The notes: a model not told the origin generated them from the letters alone. 64,000 nt of DNA from Paenibacillus sp. S150 (GCF_019352175.1 NZ_JACBYI010000002.1:62001-126000); one strand, 5' to 3'; shown: positions 1 through 9,444, numbered from the stretch's first letter. Program-made: numbers and translations.

Positions 1-499
1 GATCGCCGGTAACCTTGCTGGCCCAGAACAGCAGGGAGATGTTCAGCATGCAGTCGATGATCACCCAGCCGTATTTGTCCTCGTTCCAGGCGCGGATGAA
101 CCTGCCTGCGGGATTGTAGCGGGCAGCCAGGAAGTTGGCGGCTTCGATCCCTCTGCGCAGACCATCCTCATCACCGGTCAAGGTATGCTTGATCACGGCT
201 GTAGGCAGGAACTGAAAGCCCACATCATGATGCAATTCCACGGTCGGCTTAATGAACCATTCCTCCAGGATGCCGTCCCAATGCCAGGCCGCTTCTTTAT
301 ATAGCCCTTTGCCGGTCATATCGTGCATGACCCAGAGCAGCCCCGGCCAGAAGCCGGTGGTCCACCAGTCGGAACCGATATCGTCGAATTTGCCGTCTTC
401 ACCGGCGTAATGCGGACATTTGCCGCCGATTTGTTCTATCATGCGCGTTACCTTCGTGTCCAGCTTGTCCATAACTTCCTGCCAATAGGCTGTACTCAT
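1..499 (-). CDS. Unsaturated glucuronyl hydrolase (GH88), 5' part only
   Basis: The first 166 residues of a cytoplasmic glycoside hydrolase that removes unsaturated uronic acid residues left at the non-reducing end of oligosaccharides by polysaccharide lyases; the rest runs off the window. The Trp-rich stretch DWWTTGFWPGLLW and the segment ELHHDVGFQF followed by alternating helices match the (alpha/alpha)6 barrel of GH88; the Asp of HHDVGF is the likely catalytic-region acid. There is no signal peptide. The ATG at 499 is preceded by GGAGG seven bases upstream, which fixes the start. It is transcribed away from the GH28-like gene at 715, and the 215-bp gap must hold both promoters. Family call is confident; substrate (rhamnogalacturonan or other uronide) is inferred from the neighbours. 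Confidence 0.82.
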   Translation of the reverse strand, partial: MSTAYWQEVMDKLDTKVTRMIEQIGGKCPHYAGEDGKFDDIGSDWWTTGFWPGLLWVMHDMTGKGLYKEAAWHWDGILEEWFIKPTVELHHDVGFQFLPTAVIKHTLTGDEDGLRRGIEAANFLAARYNPAGRFIRAWNEDKYGWVIIDCMLNISLLFWASKVTGD

Positions 500-714
500 T
501 GCGGAGCCTCCAATATATAAGAATGTATCCTGAGTATATCGTGAAGAAAACCGGGAAAGTTGCAATTTGATATCCCGAAATATCGAAATCTTGTCATAAT
601 GGCAGCGCTATTACAGTGACAAAATAGCAACATTTCTGTATAACTGAGCCAAACTTCAGCATGGAGGGAGGCGGTATACTTTTGGCAGGAACAATCCGGG
701 GAGGTTAATTGAAA

Positions 715-2166
715 ATGAACCAGCTGCAAGTATACGGAGCTCCGGGCAATATACCGGGCTGCGGGGATTATCAGGTCAAGGTGCGCATGCCCGGAGGCGA
801 ATGGGAGGCGCTTTTTGTCTATGAGGTCAAGGTGGACATGCATGAGGTCCGTCCGGCGTCGATGGCTTTTTTTGATTTTGAGGGAGAAGCGGAAGTAGAA
901 ATTGAATGCCAATATACAGAGATTGAGCGTGTGAATATATCGCCGGCTGCATGCCAAATAGATTGCAGTCATGACGGGAGCCGGATCAGCTTCAAGCTGA
1001 AGGGGCCGCATAAGCTCTCGGTGGAGATTAACGGTGACCGTTTCCGGAATCTGCATCTTTTTGCGGGACAGCTGGAGGAAGGGGCGCCGCAGCCGGGTGG
1101 GGCAGGTGTCCGCTTCATTAAGCCGGGTATTCACCGTACGCCGGATCTCTTGGCACTGCTTGCTTCAACGGGCGGGCCGGATAGCGGGCAGCCGCAAACG
1201 CTCTATTTTGCCCCGGGAACCCATTACATAGAAGAAACCGTATTCGCGGTTCCGTCCGGAACGGTTATTTATCTGGCTGGCGGCGCGGCGGTTGTCGGCT
1301 CCTTCGTCTGCGAGCATGTGGAGGATGTTGCGATCCGCGGCCGGGGCGTGGTGTACTTGGCGGATTTTCACCGTTTTTCCGCTTTCCGCGGTGTGCGGAT
1401 CGTCTTCTCGCGCCGGGTGAGAGTCGAAGGGATCACGGTGATTGATCCGCCGCATTACAGCATTTTTATCGGCCAGTCCTCGGACATTCATATCGCAAAT
1501 TTCAAATCGTTCAGCACGCGCGGCTGGAGTGACGGCATCGACATTATGTCCAGCAGTGAAATTGACATCCGGGATGTGTTCATGCGCAATTCGGATGACT
1601 GCATCGCCATTTACGGCTCAAGATGGGATTTCTACGGAGACAGCCGCAATATCACTGTGCGCGATTCGGTGCTCTGGGCGGATGTGGCGCATCCGCTGAT
1701 GATTGGCACGCATGGCGATTACAGGCGCAGCGGGGATACGGTAGAGAACATTGTGTACGAGAACCTTGATATTCTGGAGCATCACGAGCCTCAGGAGAAC
1801 TATTGGGGAGCAATGGCGATCAATGCGGGAGACCGCAACACGGTGCGCAATGTGCTGTACAGTGACATACGGGTGGAGCGGATTCAGCAGGGGCAGCTGT
1901 TTGATTTGCGGGTGGTGATGAACAGGGATTACAATCCGGAGCCTGGTACCTGCATTGAAAATATAACCTTCCGCAATGTCCGCTACGACGGTGGAGAGGC
2001 CGAGCCTTCACGCATTTACGGGTATGATGAGGACCGGGGCGTGAACGGGGTGGAATTCATCAATCTGCAGATCAACGGCGAGAAGATAGAGGAAGCGCGC
2101 ACAGACCTCATCCTGATGAACGACTATGCGCGGAATGTGACGTTTAGGAGCGGAGAGACCCCTTAG
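715..2166 (+). CDS. GH28-like right-handed beta-helix glycoside hydrolase
   Basis: A protein of about 483 residues with an N-terminal beta-sandwich (roughly 1-130) and a right-handed parallel beta-helix with repeated strand-turn units such as NITVRDS, ENIVYEN and ENITFRN. The GH28-type acidic motifs are visible in degenerate form: WSDGID (about 275), NSDDCIA (about 297) and GTHGD (about 335). GH28 enzymes hydrolyse polygalacturonan or rhamnogalacturonan by inversion. No signal peptide is seen, so it probably acts on imported oligosaccharides. GGGGAGG lies ten bases before ATG 715; an in-frame TTG at 709 is the alternative start. The TAG stop lies inside the 106-bp palindromic repeat at 2163. 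The family is likely; the exact substrate cannot be read from the sequence. Confidence 0.75.
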   Translation: MNQLQVYGAPGNIPGCGDYQVKVRMPGGEWEALFVYEVKVDMHEVRPASMAFFDFEGEAEVEIECQYTEIERVNISPAACQIDCSHDGSRISFKLKGPHKLSVEINGDRFRNLHLFAGQLEEGAPQPGGAGVRFIKPGIHRTPDLLALLASTGGPDSGQPQTLYFAPGTHYIEETVFAVPSGTVIYLAGGAAVVGSFVCEHVEDVAIRGRGVVYLADFHRFSAFRGVRIVFSRRVRVEGITVIDPPHYSIFIGQSSDIHIANFKSFSTRGWSDGIDIMSSSEIDIRDVFMRNSDDCIAIYGSRWDFYGDSRNITVRDSVLWADVAHPLMIGTHGDYRRSGDTVENIVYENLDILEHHEPQENYWGAMAINAGDRNTVRNVLYSDIRVERIQQGQLFDLRVVMNRDYNPEPGTCIENITFRNVRYDGGEAEPSRIYGYDEDRGVNGVEFINLQINGEKIEEARTDLILMNDYARNVTFRSGETP

Positions 2167-2268
2167 GAGCTGCAAGGAAATGAGTACCCGCTTTTGTTGA
2201 CAAAAGCTCCACGGTTTTGGGAGTTTTGTCAACAATGTAGCGGTACTTTATTTAGTCGCAGTCTCTTA
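2163..2268. repeat. Palindromic repeat P, copy 1 (106 bp)
   Basis: A 106-bp imperfect palindrome, nearly identical to 61681-61786 (two mismatches seen). Its core pairs TTGTTGACAAAA with TTTTGTCAACAA, and its ends pair TTAGGAG/CTGC with GCAG/CTCTTAA. It fills the whole gap between two convergent genes: its left end contains the TAG stop of the GH28-like gene and its right end contains the TAA stop of the AraC-type gene. Hairpins of this size between convergent genes can act as bidirectional terminators, but there is no clear poly-T run; a MITE-like element is the other possibility. Confidence 0.9.
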
Positions 2269-3123
2269 ATTGCTTTTTCTGTATTTCAGGGGCGTGGTGC
2301 CCAGAACTCTTTTGAACAGCTGGTTAAAATAAGAGGCGTTCGGGAAGCCGACAGCTATGCCAATCTGCTCCACCGGCGTATCGGTTGTGCTGAGCAAACG
2401 GCAGGCCTGCTTGATTCTGCGTGCGGTGAGATAATCGACCAGGCGGCCGCCCGTTTCCTGATGGAACACCCTGGAGACATAGGACTTGGACAAATGGGTC
2501 TCGGCGGCAAGCTGCTCCAGGTTAACCTCCTCCTGGTAATGCTTCTCGATCCAGTTCATGATCTGCTCGGAATAACGGAGACTCCGCCGTTCCTCCGCTT
2601 GAATGAGGGAGCTCTCGCCGGTTCCGAGACAGCCCAGCAGCTGCAGAAGCATGATCGTGATCTCTTCGGGGTCTTCCTCCATAGTGCTGTTGCGGCACTG
2701 GTTGTAATTCTTGTAGACCCACTCCACAGCTTCTGCACTGCTGCCCAGATCAAATCCGCAGCACGGGTTCCGGCCCTGCCACAGCGCGGAGAAAACCGCC
2801 TTGCGTTTGGCAAAGCCCTGCAGCAGATTCCCGGCGGTATGCGGATCGATATAGAAAATTGTGCGCACAAAAGGGCATTCCGGAGAGACCTCCGAATAAA
2901 TCCGGTGCAGCTGATAGGGCTGGAAAAAGAACAGCATCCCGGAGCGGATATCGTACATCTGCTGATTAACGACAACATTGCCCTGGCCGGCGTGAACGAA
3001 CATGACTTCACAGCATTGGTGCCAGTGGTAATACCCCTTGTAATAATCGTCGGTATATATATGATAATCCCAGATCAGCGACTTATGGTCTGTAAAAATG
3101 ACAGGCTCGAACAGCTGCTTCAT
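2266..3123 (-). CDS. AraC-family transcriptional regulator
   Basis: A 285-residue regulator with an N-terminal cupin-like sensor domain (HWHQCCEVMFVHAGQG, about 35-50) and a C-terminal double helix-turn-helix (about 185-285) containing LSKSYVSRVFHQETG and the AraC signature region IAVGFPNASYFNQLFKRVLG. This domain order is typical of AraC proteins that sense sugars or oligosaccharides. The ATG at 3123 follows GGAGGAGCT closely; an upstream in-frame ATG at 3189 has no ribosome binding site. It probably controls the adjacent pectin-related genes. The stop codon lies in repeat P. Confidence 0.92.
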   Translation of the reverse strand: MKQLFEPVIFTDHKSLIWDYHIYTDDYYKGYYHWHQCCEVMFVHAGQGNVVVNQQMYDIRSGMLFFFQPYQLHRIYSEVSPECPFVRTIFYIDPHTAGNLLQGFAKRKAVFSALWQGRNPCCGFDLGSSAEAVEWVYKNYNQCRNSTMEEDPEEITIMLLQLLGCLGTGESSLIQAEERRSLRYSEQIMNWIEKHYQEEVNLEQLAAETHLSKSYVSRVFHQETGGRLVDYLTARRIKQACRLLSTTDTPVEQIGIAVGFPNASYFNQLFKRVLGTTPLKYRKSN

Positions 3124-3215
3124 AGCTCCTCCATTATGACAAAATATAAACATTTTCTTATAAACCATTATAACTTTTAAAGACTGCAAGCGCTACAATA
3201 AAACGGAGATTATAA

Positions 3216-3395
3216 ATGAGCATTGTATGGGATAGGGAATATCCAGGAGGGCAAATGGCCGGACGGGTGCTCTATTACGACGACAGTGATAACTACTACT
3301 TACAGGTTACCGCTGATGAAATCAGGGGGGTGAGCCTTGGCGTTGTGTGCAGAGCGGGAAAATACGATGAAAAGGACGGGAACAGCTGGATATGA
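3216..3395 (+). CDS. Small protein, 59 residues, unknown function
   Basis: Starts at ATG 3216 with CGGAG eight bases upstream and ends TGA 3393-3395, directly followed by a strong intrinsic terminator. The product begins MSIVWDREYPGGQ, is acidic and Tyr-rich in the middle (YYDDSDNYYLQ), and has no signal peptide or membrane segment. A dedicated ribosome binding site and terminator argue for a real monocistronic gene. I do not recognise a family. It is divergent from the AraC-type gene and may share its regulatory region. Confidence 0.55.
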   Translation: MSIVWDREYPGGQMAGRVLYYDDSDNYYLQVTADEIRGVSLGVVCRAGKYDEKDGNSWI

Positions 3396-3396
3396 G

Positions 3397-3442
3397 GCTC
3401 CGCGTATTCTGGATTATAGCAGAATGCGCGGAGCTTTTTTTC
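3397..3442 (+). terminator. Intrinsic terminator of the 59-residue protein gene
   Basis: GCTCCGCGTATTCT pairs with AGAATGCGCGGAGC (one G-T pair) around a 10-nt loop, followed by eight T residues. Confidence 0.92.
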
Positions 3443-3479
3443 GCTGATTATTCTAGAAACGATCCTAGAAAGTGCACGA

Positions 3480-3665
3480 GGAGGCATTTGTTCAATATAT
3501 AGAATTTTCAGGCTTGCACACTCGCTGAAACACGCCGTCCCTCAGGACGGCGCAGCTGTTTTTCTTAAAAGATCAGAATTTATATGTTTCGCGCTATACA
3601 TTAGCCTTATCTTTCTCGCTGAAACGGATACCGTCCTTATAAGGACGGCGCAGCCGTTTCCACTT
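3480..3665 (+). repeat. Two tandem H1 hairpin repeat units
   Basis: Two consecutive copies of the H1 unit. Each has a lead-in resembling AGAATTTATATG then CTCGCTGAAAC and ends in a hairpin. The second (3621-3660) is canonical: outer stem GAAACGG/CCGTTTC, inner perfect palindrome CCGTCCTTATAAGGACGG. The first (3527-3564) is a variant with GCCGTCC/GGACGGC. Other copies are near 10325, 27228, 54340 and 61495. Confidence 0.85.
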
Positions 3666-3843
3666 GAAAGATAAGATTTTATCCTGAATTTCGAAAATAA
3701 GTATCCACAAATCCTCTAAAAAGCTCTATGCGAAGGGATTTCTTGCTACAAACAGCTTGCACCCAATGGGTGAAGGAAAAAGAGGGGTTATCCCTTGTCC
3801 GATCTGGATGGGTTCCATTCACTTCCGGAATTCAGGATGAATT

Positions 3844-4328
3844 GAACCGGAGAGCCTGAACAAGCTGATGAAAAGCAAGGAGATTCATAAGGAACGAAAG
3901 CGAAGTGTAAAAAGTAACACTAATGGGCTGGAATTCTGGCTTGAACGGGCTTTAGTGGGATTTCGTACACCTAATGGAGGCCCGCTCCCCCCATATGCCT
4001 GATTTCAGCCGGATTAGGTGTACTTTTTCCCACTAGGGATGATCCAGGATCCGAAGGCGGTGGATTAGTTATCCTTTTTACCACTAAAATGACTGCCCTT
4101 TGGATGAATAGTTCAAGTTCCATCTTAATGCAGGCGAATTTCTCTGCAAGGAGAGAACCGGATCGATTAGGGTTCCTTTTTCCCGCTAAGGACTTTCGAA
4201 AAAGCGGCTGGGGGAATATGAAGTGACCGTTTCCACCTGGCTTCCCGCCTGGCTTCAGCAGCCAGCCTTACACCTGAAATGCCAACAGCTGCGCTGGCCG
4301 GTTAAGGACGGCGCAGCCGTTTCTTCTT
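3844..4328 (+). repeat. R1 mosaic repeat, full copy A
   Basis: One of four long copies (others about 26940, 36783 and 61915). It starts near AACAAGCTGATG and contains six spaced copies of a motif of about 23 bp, TAGTGGGAAAAAGTACACCTAA in variants: two forward (3902, 3951) and four inverted (4012, 4062, 4166, 4219). The pair at 3951 and 4012 forms a large inverted repeat. The copy ends in the hairpin 4286-4322 (CAGCTGCGC.../...GCGCAGCCG). No convincing ORF. The region 3443-4407 contains nothing else that I can identify. Confidence 0.85.
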
Positions 4329-4407
4329 GTCTGCACAGCCGATTTAACCGTTATGCGGAATATATCAACATAAGTATGAATCATTTTAAATAAATTAAAA
4401 TTTCTGA

Positions 4408-4437
4408 TTGACTAATTCTCATATACGCCTTTAAAAT
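4408..4437 (+). promoter_or_regulatory. Candidate sigma-A promoter of the SLH-GH43 gene
   Basis: TTGACT and TAAAAT separated by 18 bp, in an AT-rich stretch about 210 bp upstream of the GTG start at 4650. Positional and consensus match only. Confidence 0.45.
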
Positions 4438-4649
4438 ATAAGCGTCTAAGACATTCTTATATGAATTGGTTTAATTTTTTTTGAAATAAATCCGGTTTAT
4501 TAAGCATGTCTTTTCAAAAAAAGAAGATGTAAGCGTTTTATATGTGTGCGGCAACGAAGGGAGGAACCGGCTGCATGCATCAGGGTTGTGTTTGGGAATT
4601 TGCAGACTTAGCGATATCAATCTTGAAAACAAACGGAGGAGGAGCAACT

Positions 4650-7600
4650 GTGGGGAGAAAGAGAGGCAAGCTGTCCGCTGCGCTACTTGCGCTGGCTCTG
4701 ATTGTGCCTTCGCCGCTGGCGGCGGCAGACGGCGCAGCAGTGAAGCAAACGTCCGGACAAACGATACAGAAGCCGGCACCAGACTATACGGGCCACTGGG
4801 CACAGACTGATTTTCAGGAATGGGTGGACAAAGGTTTAGTCTCGGGTTACGGGAATGGAAGCTATAAGCCCGATCAGGCGATTACCCGGGCCGAATGGGT
4901 TGTCCTTATCAATCGGGTGTTTAATTTACAGGCCGGAAATGAAAGCGGATTCTCGGATGTGGCGGAGACCAGCGCTTATTACACGGATATCAGCAAGGCA
5001 GCCGCTGCCGGATATGCGTCGGGCTACAGTGACGGAACCTTCCGTCCGGATCGGACGTTAAGCCGCCAGGAAGCCGCCGTTATGCTGTTCCGGCTGTTTC
5101 AGCTTGATGCTTCAGCAGGCACCGCCGTGCCCAGAGATGCGGCGGATTTGCCGGCGTGGAGCCGGGAAGCGGTGCTGTCCTTGCTCGGGGAGGGCTATCT
5201 GGGGGGATACGAGGACGGCAGCTTCAAGGGGGCGCGTGCGGTTACAAGGGCGGAAGCGCTGCGGATGATCGGCAAGCTGGCCGGAGAAACCCTTTTGCAG
5301 GCCGGGGCGTATTCGGAGATTACAGCCCGGAATATGGTCGTGGGCCGTCCGGGCATTGAGTTGAAGAACTCCAGCCTCTCCGGCAATTTGTATCTCACCG
5401 AGGGGATTGATGAAGGGAACCTCACATTGGATAACGTTAATATCGCAGGCACAATTTTTGTGTCCGGCGGAGGCGGAAACAGTATTATTTTGAATAATGT
5501 TACCGCTTCCGAAATTGTAGTGAACAAGAGGAACGGCCAGCTGCGTATTGTGGCGCAAGGGAATACTGCCGTGCCTTCCGTCCGGGTCCGGTCCGGGGTC
5601 AAGCTGGAGGAAGACGGTGCAGGTACAGGCATTGGCTTCAGCAAGCTGATTGTTGAGCATTCCCTGCCGGAGGGTACGGTGATTGAGCTTAGCGGAGATT
5701 TTGACTCGGTGGATATGCAGGCGCTGGGCGAACCCGTGCTGTATCTATCCCACGGCAGTATCGGCCAATTGACACTGAACCAAAAAGCCGGCCTGCGTGT
5801 GGATGCCGGTGCCGAGATCGGAAACCTGATTCTTGGAGTCGACGAGCTGATCACCGTCCAGGGGACCGGCAAAGTCGCTTTTGACGACAAATTCAGTACG
5901 AATATCAGGTTCGAGACAGAGGCCGCGACCGCTACTGCTTCAGCTGCATCCGGCGGAAGCGGCGGGGGAAGCGCGACGTCCGTGCCATCGGCAACGCCGA
6001 CAGCGGCACCAACCGCAACGCCGACAGCGGCGCCAAGCGCTACCGCCCCGGCTGCCCCCGGCATCCCGCCGGAAGCGGCTGCGCCCGTGTTCTCCAATGT
6101 TTCGGTGCATGACCCCTCGGTAGTCAAGACCGGCGGAACGTATTATGTCTTCGGTTCCCATATAGAGGCGGCCCAATCGGACGACCTGATGAACTGGTCC
6201 ACCTTCACGAATGGCTACACCACACCGGGCAATGCGCTGTATGGGGATCTTTCGGCGAACCTTGCGGGTTCCTTTGCCTGGGCGGGCGAGAATGACTCGG
6301 ACAGCCAAGGCGGCTTTTCCGTATGGGCCCCCTTTGTATTCTGGAATGAGGATTATGTGAACAAGGACGGAAGCAAGGGCGCGTACATGATCTATTACTG
6401 CACCTCTTCCACGTATATCCGTTCAGCGATCGGCTTCGCCGTTTCGCAGAACATCGAAGGGCCTTATATCTACGGCGATACCATTTTGTATTCCGGGTTC
6501 ACCCTGAACGAACAGTATGACGCGAACAGCACCATCAACAAACAATGGACCCATACGAACCTCCAGTCGCTTATCGGCGAGGGTATACTGGACGGGGTCA
6601 ATCCAAGCTGGTTCAATGCAGATGGCTCGTACATGAACAAAGTGTATACGAACGCCATTGACCCGAACCTGTTCTACGACAAGGACGGCAAGCTGTGGAT
6701 GACTTACGGCTCGTGGTCGGGCGGCATCTTCATGCTGGAAATCGATCCAGTCAGCGGTGAACCGAAATTCCCGGGCAAGGATGGCACCACTTCCGATGGC
6801 CGGCTGGTCGACCGCTACTTCGGCACAAAGATTTCCGGCGGCAATTATAAATCCGGTGAAGGGCCGTATGTCGTCTATGACAAGAATACCGATTATTACT
6901 ATCTGTATGTGACTTATGGGGGGCTTGCTTCGGACGGCGGCTATAACATGCGGCTGTTCCGTTCGGCGAATCCGGACGGACCCTATAAGGATGCTGCGGG
7001 ACAAAATGCCGTGCTGGCCACCGACGGAGACCATTCCGCCATCGGCAATAAGCTGCTGGGGAACTTCCTGTTCAGCAATCTGAACGGTGAAGCGGATTTC
7101 CCGGCCTATGGTTATGTATCCTCCGGCCATAATTCGGTCTATTACGATGAGCAGCTGGGCAAGCTCTTCAATTTCTTCCATACCCGGTTCCCGGCGCGCG
7201 GAGAAACCCATGAGCTGCGGGTGCATCAAATGTTCATGAACGAGGAGGCCTGGCCGGTAGTTGCGCCGCACCGGTATTCCGGTGAAACGCTTGAAAAGGT
7301 TGAGCGCAGCGAGGTGACCGGAGCCTATCAGTTCGTAAACCACGGCAAGGATACCTCGGCGAAGATAAAATCTACAGTTGATGTGGAGCTGCTGGAAGAC
7401 GGCACCATTGCCGGGTCGGCAACCGGAACCTGGGAGCTGAAGGATGACTATTACGTCGACCTGCTTATTGACGAAACGGATAACGGCAGTACAGTACAAA
7501 GACAGTACAAAGGCGTATTCGTGAAGCAGTGGGATTCGACCCGCAATGCGGGCGTGATGGCTTTCACTGCAATGTCGGATCAAGGCGCTGCGGTCTGGGG

Positions 7601-9410
7601 CAGCGCAATAGAGCGGCTTAGTGATGAACAGCTGGTTGCCAATGCTGCAGCAGGCCTCAGCCTTGGCGATACAAGCAAGGTCTATAAGGATCTTGAGCTG
7701 CCGACATCGGGTGTGCATAGCTCGGTAATTGCCTGGTCATCCTCCAATGAGGCCGTGGTTGGAGCGGATGGCAAGGTAACCCGCCCCGCCCCGGGCACGG
7801 GGAATGCGGCTGCCGAGCTGACGGCGACAATAACGCTTGGCGCAGCCACGGCAGCCAAAACCTTCACTGTGGTTGTGGTGGAGCTAAGCGGCAGCGTGCT
7901 GGAGGACGGATTGACAGCAGCCTATGATTTTGAAGGCAATCTTGCCGAAAGCGGGGAGCGCCTCGCCGCAGCAACGGTTACCGGCAATTTCATCAATAAT
8001 ACAGGTGGGGCAGTCACCTATGAGAACGGCGAAGACGGCCTGGCGGTTAAGCTGGACGGCAGCTCCGGTATCCGGTTGCCTGACGGGCTGATTAACGGCA
8101 GTGCCTATACGATCAGCATATGGCTGAATCCCGGGCAGCTTACGGCCTATACCCCTGCGTTCTTCGGTGCCCGGACCGGAACCAATTGGATCAGCCTGCT
8201 GCCTTACGGCAATGCGGGGGCAACCACACGGATGTGGTTCGGCAGCGACACCTGGCTTGACGCAGATGCGGGTCTGCAGATTCCAGCCGGACAGTGGTCG
8301 CATGTGGCCTTTACGTACGATGCCGGAACGGTCAAATTGTATATTGACGGTGTACTGAAATATACGGGAACGGGTTTTACCGATGTGTTCGCAGGACCGG
8401 ACAGCATATTCGCCCTCGGCGTCAACTACTGGGATGTTCCTTATCAAGGCATGATCGATAAGTTCCGTGTATACGAGAAGGCGCTGGCTCCTGAAGTGGT
8501 CGGCTGGCTGGTAAACGGCGAGCCGGATGCCGATGTCAAGGTCGGTTCCATCACCTTTGCCGCTGCGGAGAAGAGTATAGCCGCAGGCAATACGTACGCA
8601 CCCCAGGTCACGATTTCTCCGGCAAATGCCGGCAACCGCCTTCTGGCCTGGACCTCGAGCGGTCCGGAAGTGGCAGCGGTCGATGCGGCTTCCGGTGTGG
8701 TGACCGCGAAGGCTCCAGGTGCAGCGGTGATTACCGGGACCGCTACCGACGGCAGCGGTGTAAGTGCAAGCTATGCAGTGACGGTGACGGACGGCAAGGT
8801 GGCGCATTACGCTTTTGAAGGGGATTTGAAGGACTCGCTGCAGCTGGCTGGCGAAGGCCAAGCAACCGGTATGCTGATTACCAGCCCAACTGTGGGCAGC
8901 GTCACCTACGGCGAGGGGGTATCCGGGCAGGCTGCGCTGTTTGACGGCGCTTCCGGGATACGTCTCCCGGACGGACTGATTGACACTGATACTTACTCCG
9001 TAGCCTTGTGGCTGAATCCGGAGCAATTGACCAATTATACTACGGCCTTCTTCGGGGCCGGAACGAACAGCAGCTGGATCAGCTTCGTTCCGCAGAGCCC
9101 CTCGGACCTAACAATGCTGTGGGCCAACGCGGCATATGAAGCCGATGCGGGAATAAAGATTCCGGTAAATGAATGGTCGCATATTGCTTTTACGGTCGCC
9201 AACGGGACGGTTAAGGTGTACATCAACGGCGTGGAGAAATTCTCTGGCACGGGCTTCCCAAGCATATTTTCGAACAATACCGGGATTTTTACACTGGGCG
9301 TTAATTATTGGGATGCGCCATTCAAGGGTCTGATCGACGAGTTGAAAATATTCAGCAATGTGCTCACGCCGGAAGCCATAGCAGCTGAGTTCAATCTGGG
9401 CGGAAATTAA
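4650..9410 (+). CDS. S-layer-anchored GH43 arabinanase with two LamG domains
   Basis: A secreted multidomain enzyme of 1586 residues. GTG 4650 follows GGAGGAGGA at good spacing and gives a clean signal peptide (GRKRGK then a hydrophobic core ending near PLAAADG). In order: three SLH domains (about 44-95, 100-150, 165-215) for cell-wall anchoring; a beta-strand-rich region (220-420); an Ala/Thr/Pro/Ser linker (425-475); a GH43 five-bladed propeller from about 485 (VHDPSVV, NAIDPNLFYDKDGKLW, GEGPYVVYD); an arabinanase-type C-terminal beta domain near 890; a bacterial Ig-like domain (1002-1080); LamG-type lectin domain (1087-1290); a second Ig-like domain (1295-1380); and a second LamG (1384-1580). 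GH43 of this type cleaves alpha-1,5-arabinan. The LamG domains are close duplicates of each other. It likely supplies arabino-oligosaccharides to the GH51 and GH43 enzymes at 23430-26786. Confidence 0.9.
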   Translation: MGRKRGKLSAALLALALIVPSPLAAADGAAVKQTSGQTIQKPAPDYTGHWAQTDFQEWVDKGLVSGYGNGSYKPDQAITRAEWVVLINRVFNLQAGNESGFSDVAETSAYYTDISKAAAAGYASGYSDGTFRPDRTLSRQEAAVMLFRLFQLDASAGTAVPRDAADLPAWSREAVLSLLGEGYLGGYEDGSFKGARAVTRAEALRMIGKLAGETLLQAGAYSEITARNMVVGRPGIELKNSSLSGNLYLTEGIDEGNLTLDNVNIAGTIFVSGGGGNSIILNNVTASEIVVNKRNGQLRIVAQGNTAVPSVRVRSGVKLEEDGAGTGIGFSKLIVEHSLPEGTVIELSGDFDSVDMQALGEPVLYLSHGSIGQLTLNQKAGLRVDAGAEIGNLILGVDELITVQGTGKVAFDDKFSTNIRFETEAATATASAASGGSGGGSATSVPSATPTAAPTATPTAAPSATAPAAPGIPPEAAAPVFSNVSVHDPSVVKTGGTYYVFGSHIEAAQSDDLMNWSTFTNGYTTPGNALYGDLSANLAGSFAWAGENDSDSQGGFSVWAPFVFWNEDYVNKDGSKGAYMIYYCTSSTYIRSAIGFAVSQNIEGPYIYGDTILYSGFTLNEQYDANSTINKQWTHTNLQSLIGEGILDGVNPSWFNADGSYMNKVYTNAIDPNLFYDKDGKLWMTYGSWSGGIFMLEIDPVSGEPKFPGKDGTTSDGRLVDRYFGTKISGGNYKSGEGPYVVYDKNTDYYYLYVTYGGLASDGGYNMRLFRSANPDGPYKDAAGQNAVLATDGDHSAIGNKLLGNFLFSNLNGEADFPAYGYVSSGHNSVYYDEQLGKLFNFFHTRFPARGETHELRVHQMFMNEEAWPVVAPHRYSGETLEKVERSEVTGAYQFVNHGKDTSAKIKSTVDVELLEDGTIAGSATGTWELKDDYYVDLLIDETDNGSTVQRQYKGVFVKQWDSTRNAGVMAFTAMSDQGAAVWGSAIERLSDEQLVANAAAGLSLGDTSKVYKDLELPTSGVHSSVIAWSSSNEAVVGADGKVTRPAPGTGNAAAELTATITLGAATAAKTFTVVVVELSGSVLEDGLTAAYDFEGNLAESGERLAAATVTGNFINNTGGAVTYENGEDGLAVKLDGSSGIRLPDGLINGSAYTISIWLNPGQLTAYTPAFFGARTGTNWISLLPYGNAGATTRMWFGSDTWLDADAGLQIPAGQWSHVAFTYDAGTVKLYIDGVLKYTGTGFTDVFAGPDSIFALGVNYWDVPYQGMIDKFRVYEKALAPEVVGWLVNGEPDADVKVGSITFAAAEKSIAAGNTYAPQVTISPANAGNRLLAWTSSGPEVAAVDAASGVVTAKAPGAAVITGTATDGSGVSASYAVTVTDGKVAHYAFEGDLKDSLQLAGEGQATGMLITSPTVGSVTYGEGVSGQAALFDGASGIRLPDGLIDTDTYSVALWLNPEQLTNYTTAFFGAGTNSSWISFVPQSPSDLTMLWANAAYEADAGIKIPVNEWSHIAFTVANGTVKVYINGVEKFSGTGFPSIFSNNTGIFTLGVNYWDAPFKGLIDELKIFSNVLTPEAIAAEFNLGGN

Positions 9411-9444
9411 GCCTGGCTCAGAAGAAAGCACCGGCATTTCACCG

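Noticed and set aside
3900-4330. A CRISPR-like array (regularly spaced repeats)
   Set aside because: Repeats change orientation, vary in sequence and have conserved, not unique, spacers; no cas genes are near.
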